This document shows, piece after piece, positions 58,975-64,000 of a stretch of DNA of 64,000 nucleotides (within the stretch, counting starts at the first letter, position 1; each line of letters opens with the position of its first letter). The stretch comes from an uncultured Bacteroidales bacterium (GTDB lineage: Bacteria > Bacteroidota > Bacteroidia > Bacteroidales > ML635J-15). The stretch spans positions 124,001-188,000 of the forward strand of contig CALDKB010000049.1 of the NCBI GenBank assembly GCA_937899245.1, written 5' to 3'. A program made the translations under genes and the position numbers. Under the pieces are notes generated by a model. It made no database searches. It was not told where the DNA came from and worked only from the letters and a program-made list of their open reading frames with translations.

Positions 58975-61455
58975 ATGATGCAAAGATTTGTTTGCCTATT
59001 TATTGCTTGCCTACTGGCAAGTGTTTCTTATTCCCAGCGTCAGGGCGGCACACCGGCTGATGGCGTTATTTACGGAACAGTTTTGGACAAAGACAGCAAC
59101 GAGGCTGTTGAATTTGCCAATATCGTTGTATATGACGACGGAGGCAATGTCATTGCCGGAAGCATGAGCGACAAGAACGGTAAGTTTAGTGTTCAGAATG
59201 TCAAGTACGGCAAGCATAAGGTCGAAATCTTGTTCATCGGTTACGGCAAGATTACCCGCGAGGGCGTAAATATTACGGCCGACAAAAAGTCCTTTAACAT
59301 GGGTAAGGTATACTTGAGCATTGATGCTCAGATGCTTGGCGAAGTTGAAGTAGAAGCCACAATGAACAATGTCGACTATCGTCTCGACCGCAAGGTTATA
59401 AATGTCAACCAGGACATTGTGTCTGCAGGGGCGTCGGCAGTCGAAGTTCTCGAAAATGCACCATCTGTGACAACCGACCTCGACGGCAATGTCTCGTTGC
59501 GAGGAAGCGACAGTTTCCTAGTGCTGATTGACGGACGTCCAAGTCCGCTTGAAGGCAGTGAAGCTTTACAGCAAATTCCAGCAAACACTATTGAGAGCAT
59601 AGAAATCATCACCAATCCATCGGCAAAATATGCTCCTGATGGCGTAGGCGGCATTATCAATGTCGTGCTGAAAAAGGAAAAGCGCTCCGGCTACAACGGT
59701 CAGGTATCGGCCAACTACGGAGCAAACAATACTATGGGCGGAAGCGCCAACTTTAATGTTCGCACTCAGAAACTTAACTTTTTCATCGGAGGCGAATACA
59801 ATCGTCGCCGCAACAAGAGTTCGGGCGATTCGCAAAGAAAGACTTACCTGAACACCGAGAAGGACTCTATGTTCTGCCTTAACAACACAAATTTCGGCAG
59901 TCATGGACGCCAGTTCTGGAGCGGGCGCGCCGGCCTTGACATTTATGTTACCGACAACGACATAATTACCGTATCTGGAAAAGTTGGCGGTCGTGGACAT
60001 TTTGGCGATGGAATTACAGAGGCAGAGACTTTCTATTTCAACGAACGCTCAAATCTTGTGTACGATCCAAATTCTCTGTTGCTTGGAACGCCTTATTCCT
60101 ATTATACAGACGAAATTTCCGACGAGAAAAACATGTATTGGGGCGGCGACATCAATTACCAGAAAAAATTTGCCAAACCGGGACACGAACTTCAGATATA
60201 TTTTAACTATTCGGCAAGTCGCAACAACGACTTCAACGAATATACCGAAGCCGAAACCGACAGTCTTGGCGGCGAAATAAAAGATGGTGCAGTTACAGAC
60301 AGCTACCGCACACATGAAACCGGAGCCAACGACAAGTACGAGGCAAAAGTGGATTATGTTCTTCCGTTCAACGAAAAGTCGAAGTTGGAAGCTGGATATC
60401 AGCTGAAAATCCGCAACCAGTCAAACGACTACAACTATGCCGTACTAACTAACGACAATTGGATTGACGACCCTTTGCGTCACAGTCCCTACGATTTCGA
60501 CATGGACATACAGTCGGGTTATTTGATATATTCTAACTTCATAAAGGATTTCGGCTTCCAGGTCGGAATGAGGACCGAATATACGAACAGGTGCTTCGCT
60601 GTTCCCGACAGCAACTACGTATATAAGAAATTCGACTTCTTCCCTTCGTTGCATCTATCCTACTCCTTCAACGAGGATTTCCAGATTATGGCAAGCTACA
60701 GTCGCCGTCTCGAACGTCCTCGCGGCTGGTTTTTAAACCCGATGGTCGAAGTTGAAGACCCGAACAATGTTCGCAAGGGAAATCCATCATTGAATCCCGA
60801 ATACACTAATTCGTACGACATGTCGCTGCAAAAACGTTTCGGAGAACACTTCGTTTCTTTTGAACTTTATGCACGCCAGACCAACGACCTGATTCAGCAT
60901 GTAACTATCGTCGACACGGTCAACACGAACATGTACATAAAGACATTCGATAATATCGGAAAGGACCTTTCCGTCGGAACCGAAATCATGGGCAACTTCA
61001 ACCCTACCAGCTGGTACAATTTAAACGTAAGTGCAAATGCATACTACTATTCAATAATCTCAGAAAAATACCTCAGCAAGAGCACTTTCACATGGCGACT
61101 TCGCATGAATAACACATTTAGAATCAAGAAGTCGGGAACAAATATCCAGTTTGGCGGTTTCTATGGAGCTCCATCAATTACTGCCCAGGGACGCCGTGCC
61201 GGCATGGTTGCTTTCAACCTTGGTATCAAGCAGGACTTTTTCAACAAGAAACTTTCTGTCAGCATCAATTTCCGCGATTTGTTCCATACTATGAAACATA
61301 ATGAAACGACAGAAACCGACGAACTATATTATCACGTCAACAGACGACAGACATGGCCGAATTTCAACATTTCGATCACATATAGAATTAACGATTTCAT
61401 TAAGCATAAGGACAAAGAATCTGGAGAATCAGACTATGATGGCAATGACATGTAA
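58975..61455 (+). CDS. Outer-membrane beta-barrel receptor (TonB-receptor-like, OMP_b-brl family)
   Basis: 826 residues from ATGATG at 58975; a GTG at 58945 overlapping ansA is the alternative but the signal peptide MMQRFVCLFIACLLASVSYSQ fits this start. Carboxypeptidase-like domain (about 32-115: GVIYGTVLDKDSNEAVEFANIVVYDDGGNVIAGSMSDKNGKFSVQNVKYG), plug (VEVLENAPSVTTDLDGNVSLRGSDSFLVLIDGRPSPLEGSEALQQIPANTIESIEIITNPSAKYAPDGVGGIINVVLKKEK), and a long barrel. This is the family of TonB-dependent-like proteins with outer membrane protein beta-barrel domain; no SusD partner. Ligand unknown. Confidence 0.92.
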   Translation: MMQRFVCLFIACLLASVSYSQRQGGTPADGVIYGTVLDKDSNEAVEFANIVVYDDGGNVIAGSMSDKNGKFSVQNVKYGKHKVEILFIGYGKITREGVNITADKKSFNMGKVYLSIDAQMLGEVEVEATMNNVDYRLDRKVINVNQDIVSAGASAVEVLENAPSVTTDLDGNVSLRGSDSFLVLIDGRPSPLEGSEALQQIPANTIESIEIITNPSAKYAPDGVGGIINVVLKKEKRSGYNGQVSANYGANNTMGGSANFNVRTQKLNFFIGGEYNRRRNKSSGDSQRKTYLNTEKDSMFCLNNTNFGSHGRQFWSGRAGLDIYVTDNDIITVSGKVGGRGHFGDGITEAETFYFNERSNLVYDPNSLLLGTPYSYYTDEISDEKNMYWGGDINYQKKFAKPGHELQIYFNYSASRNNDFNEYTEAETDSLGGEIKDGAVTDSYRTHETGANDKYEAKVDYVLPFNEKSKLEAGYQLKIRNQSNDYNYAVLTNDNWIDDPLRHSPYDFDMDIQSGYLIYSNFIKDFGFQVGMRTEYTNRCFAVPDSNYVYKKFDFFPSLHLSYSFNEDFQIMASYSRRLERPRGWFLNPMVEVEDPNNVRKGNPSLNPEYTNSYDMSLQKRFGEHFVSFELYARQTNDLIQHVTIVDTVNTNMYIKTFDNIGKDLSVGTEIMGNFNPTSWYNLNVSANAYYYSIISEKYLSKSTFTWRLRMNNTFRIKKSGTNIQFGGFYGAPSITAQGRRAGMVAFNLGIKQDFFNKKLSVSINFRDLFHTMKHNETTETDELYYHVNRRQTWPNFNISITYRINDFIKHKDKESGESDYDGNDM

Positions 61456-62353
61456 AAATATCATTACAACCATAATGCTTGCCTGCGCAATGCTGGCTGC
61501 TAATGCTCAAGTTTATGTTACCGACTTCAAATCGTCAAAAACGCAAAAGGCTTTGTTCTCAAGCTATACTTTATCGTATGAGACCTACCGCATTGAAGAT
61601 GGCGAAGTTTATGTCGAAGAATTTGATTTCGACATTGAGTCTCCGGAACAACAAGCAATGGACGACATTTCAAGAAAATCAATAGACGAAAAGATACGGC
61701 AACTCATTTCAATAGAATCAAGTTCGGCAGCATACGAGGATCTGCTTCGCGATTATGCCCTTTTTTCATGCAGGACAAGATATGGCGAAAATTGCGTTTT
61801 CGGTGATTCGGAATGTCAGAAGTTCATTTCAGAAATCAAGGCAAAAAACAGTGCCGCCGAATCAGATTTATTCTGGGAGCCATCACATTATGGACTTCTA
61901 ACAGGAAAATTGATTTTTCAGGCAAACATGTTTGTGTCTTATATAATGACAGCAGAAGAGTGCAATGCCATGACCTGCCTCAGAAACGAGCAAGCTTTCG
62001 TTTACGACATCATTGGCAAGCGATTCCTTAAGGAAAGCGATTTTGTAAATCCTCAATTTTTATCTGGATTTTCAAATCTAATCAACAGCACAATTACACG
62101 CAACCAGCTGATTGACATTAACAAAACAAGCGTTGACTTCAACGGGAACTTCTTTATGGATGAATATGGATTGACATATGTTTTCAATTCTGACAAATAT
62201 ATTGAACAGGGAGCTGAAGTGCATGTCATCCTTGATCCGAAAGCCCTCAGGCCTATGCTTCTGCCAGAATCGGTCGTGTATAAATTCTACAACATCGGCC
62301 AGGTTGAAAGGGCAAAGGCAAAGAAGCAGAACAAATTGATAACCAACAAATAA
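61436..62353 (+). CDS. Secreted DUF3298-like protein
   Basis: 305 residues from the ATG at 61436, overlapping the receptor gene by 20 bases (ATG at 61439 or 61445 also possible). Signal peptide with KNIITTIMLACAMLAANAQ. The C-terminal half, with LTGKLIFQANMFVSYIMTAEECNAM...YDIIGKRFLKESDFVN and GNFFMDEYGLTYVFNSDKYIEQGAEVHVILDPKALRPML, follows the layout of DUF3298/RsiV-type periplasmic domains (a lysozyme-binding fold in RsiV), but without an anti-sigma part. Three cysteines in the middle could form a disulphide. Function unknown. Confidence 0.68.
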   Translation: MMAMTCKNIITTIMLACAMLAANAQVYVTDFKSSKTQKALFSSYTLSYETYRIEDGEVYVEEFDFDIESPEQQAMDDISRKSIDEKIRQLISIESSSAAYEDLLRDYALFSCRTRYGENCVFGDSECQKFISEIKAKNSAAESDLFWEPSHYGLLTGKLIFQANMFVSYIMTAEECNAMTCLRNEQAFVYDIIGKRFLKESDFVNPQFLSGFSNLINSTITRNQLIDINKTSVDFNGNFFMDEYGLTYVFNSDKYIEQGAEVHVILDPKALRPMLLPESVVYKFYNIGQVERAKAKKQNKLITNK

Positions 62354-62359
62354 GGCATT

Positions 62360-62884
62360 ATGGACAAAAAAGACATACGCAAGCAGATAAAGCTATTGAA
62401 AAAAGAACACACAAAGGAGCAACTTGCCGAACAGTCGTCGGTAATTATGGGTAAAATCGAGGCGCGCGAAGATTTTGCCAAGGCCGGAATCGTAATGCTT
62501 TACTGCTCGCTTCCAGACGAAGTTCAAACAATGCAGTTTATTGAAAAGTGGCGATTCAAGAAGCAGATAATACTTCCGACTGTTGTCGGCGACGACATAA
62601 TACCAGTACGGCTTGACAACGACACAACATTTGCCGAGGGTGACTTTAACATACAGGAGCCGCAAAATAATCCATATACCGGCGATTACGACCTGATTAT
62701 TGTTCCCGGTGTCGCTTTCGACAAAAATTGCAATCGTCTTGGTCGTGGACGCGGATATTATGACCGTTTTTTGTGCCAGCATCCAAATGTCAAGAAAATA
62801 GGCATCTGCTTTGATTTCCAGCTTGTCGACGAAATTCCGACAGAACCTACGGATATCAAGATGGATGAAATTGTAAGCCTATAA
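62360..62884 (+). CDS. 5-formyltetrahydrofolate cyclo-ligase
   Basis: 174 residues. DKKDIRKQIKLLKKEHT at the N-terminus, MLYCSLPDEVQTMQFIE, the ATP-binding IIVPGVAFDKNCNRLGRGRGYYDRFL (about 114-139) and GICFDFQLVDEIPTEPTDIKMDEIV are the MTHFS family blocks. It converts 5-formyl-THF and ATP to 5,10-methenyl-THF in the cytosol. Six bases after the DUF3298-like gene. Confidence 0.94.
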   Translation: MDKKDIRKQIKLLKKEHTKEQLAEQSSVIMGKIEAREDFAKAGIVMLYCSLPDEVQTMQFIEKWRFKKQIILPTVVGDDIIPVRLDNDTTFAEGDFNIQEPQNNPYTGDYDLIIVPGVAFDKNCNRLGRGRGYYDRFLCQHPNVKKIGICFDFQLVDEIPTEPTDIKMDEIVSL

Positions 62885-62957
62885 TTTAATATTGCAGGCA
62901 CGCATCAGCGTCGAACATTTTCCTTATGATTCTACAAAACGGGCAAAAAGTTGCATC

Positions 62958-64000
62958 TTAGCCCAAAAACTTTTCCAGGATTTCAAGATTCGTAGTATTG
63001 TGCCACAGAAATACGAAATCGCCTTCTACCGCTTTGCAGCGTTCGTTCAACCGGCACAAACTTTCAAGAGCATCATCGTCAGATAGAGAGCGATATTGCA
63101 ACAATGTCGTGTCCATTGCAATCAGCGGACTTTCAACAACATTCATTTCCTTGTCGGCTTCAAAATCGAACAACGGGTATGGGTGGCAAGTCCCGCATCT
63201 AAAGCCCTCGTGCTCGGCGAAACCAAGTGTCGAATCGTTTGAAAAGCCAGTTGCGTTCCATATTTCTGGCGTCAGACTTGACTTAAAGCGGAGAAAATGC
63301 TGGCGGACACACGAAATCTTGCCATCGAATACAGATTCCAAATTGAGCTTTTCATATTGCATTTCCAGCTGGTTGTCATACGAATAAAAACCACCATGGA
63401 GACCGACTCCGACCCCATTTTTCTTCGCAAGCTCAATGCATAATCTAGCAGCTTTTGAAAAAATATCGTAAGTGCAATCCCTATCTCCTTTTTTCAATGC
63501 CTTGAAATAAAAACGACTGTCGAGCTTTTTCACTTTTGCGATTTCAACAAGTTTCAGAAATGCAGCTACGTAAGGATCATTTTCGCAGTTGTGGCGCGAC
63601 TTGAAAAATAACGATAACGAATTCAACATTTTCCTCATGCTCTTTCGCACCAAAAGGTCGCCACCGATTGTTTTAAACGACTGGCCAAGACTGCGGAACC
63701 TTACGAGAAAATCAATGTCGTGCGTCGGTATAAGCCGATATCGCCGTGGACGTATCCTGATGTCAGGGAAGTTGGCGGACAATTCTTTCCTTAGCAACAT
63801 GGCATATTCGTCAACTATAGGAATGTAAACAATTTCGTAACGACAACTTATGCTGTTAGCATATTCAAACCGCCCATATTTGTCCATGCTGTGCGAGACA
63901 AACTCCTCGTATCTTGACAAAAGGACGAACACTGTGGAAAGAATATCAGCATTGGCTGTGATTTTACGACCATCGCAAGAAAACATTTTTTTGTCGGGCG
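62958..64000 (-). CDS. Partial polysaccharide-deacetylase-like protein
   Basis: An open frame of 347 codons runs into the right edge, so the N-terminus is missing; the internal ATG at 63986 is probably not the start because the upstream codons (Pro-Asp-Lys-Lys) stay open. DILSTVFVLLSRYEEF, YGRFEYANSI and RYRLIPTHDIDFLVRF are blocks of Bacteroidetes proteins annotated as polysaccharide deacetylase-like, and THDID would be the metal-binding Asp-His motif. GLHGGFYSYDN and ISCVRQHFLRF lie further on, and CHPYP and WHNTTNLE near the end. Probable role in glycan modification; substrate unknown. Confidence 0.7.
   Translation of the reverse strand, partial: PDKKMFSCDGRKITANADILSTVFVLLSRYEEFVSHSMDKYGRFEYANSISCRYEIVYIPIVDEYAMLLRKELSANFPDIRIRPRRYRLIPTHDIDFLVRFRSLGQSFKTIGGDLLVRKSMRKMLNSLSLFFKSRHNCENDPYVAAFLKLVEIAKVKKLDSRFYFKALKKGDRDCTYDIFSKAARLCIELAKKNGVGVGLHGGFYSYDNQLEMQYEKLNLESVFDGKISCVRQHFLRFKSSLTPEIWNATGFSNDSTLGFAEHEGFRCGTCHPYPLFDFEADKEMNVVESPLIAMDTTLLQYRSLSDDDALESLCRLNERCKAVEGDFVFLWHNTTNLEILEKFLG

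Overview
The window looks like chromosomal DNA of a member of the Bacteroidota, most likely order Bacteroidales. The evidence is a secreted protein with a type IX secretion (T9SS) sorting domain, TonB-linked outer-membrane receptors with carboxypeptidase-like N-terminal domains, DUF4831 and DUF349 proteins, a complete Na+-translocating NADH:quinone reductase operon (nqrABCDEF), a short primary sigma factor without region 1.1, almost no Shine-Dalgarno sequences, and repeated promoters of the Bacteroidetes type (TTG, 18-20 bp, TAnnTTTG). No tRNA, rRNA, CRISPR array, integrase or transposase was recognised.

Layout. 1-5038 (minus): end of a surface polysaccharide cluster, with a partial polytopic membrane protein, two different ATP-grasp proteins, a CapA-like protein and a Wzx-type flippase. 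5046-8073 (minus): an alanine/saccharopine dehydrogenase-like enzyme, a small secreted protein and a serpin. 8128-9016 has no convincing gene but carries two clusters of ACAnnTGT-centred palindromes, next to an XRE-type regulator (9017). clpC and a DXD glycosyltransferase follow. 13000-14959 (minus) holds two primary-type sigma factors, one normal and one with altered promoter-reading residues. 15075-18008 is the T9SS-exported protein. 18305-22808 (plus): nnr, a DUF4831 protein and a BamA/TamA-like barrel. 22865-25021: a LytS/LytTR two-component pair and an HPt protein. 25034-30707 (plus): an SPFH-GYF protein, a secreted protein, NrnA, three overlapping FKBP lipoproteins and NadD. 30845-33227 (minus): lipoprotein, hutI and a DciA-like protein. 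33534-41283 (plus): DUF349 protein, TonB receptor, pyrG, yidC.

41316-45400 is the most accessory-looking part: a single-chain restriction-modification enzyme preceded by its own promoter, a structured leader and an intrinsic terminator, with small palindromic repeats on both sides, and an EamA transporter. 45401-51065 (minus) is nqrABCDEF, followed by a cation diffusion facilitator and recQ. kdsD diverges from recQ. YitT, hpt, adk, ansA, an outer-membrane barrel receptor, a DUF3298-like protein and 5-formyl-THF cyclo-ligase follow on plus. The right edge cuts a polysaccharide-deacetylase-like gene on minus.

Most genes are housekeeping or cell-envelope functions. The stretches that ordinary annotation explains least are the operator array at 8506-8996, the structured leader of the restriction-modification gene at 43907-44216, and the divergent sigma factor at 13000-13866.
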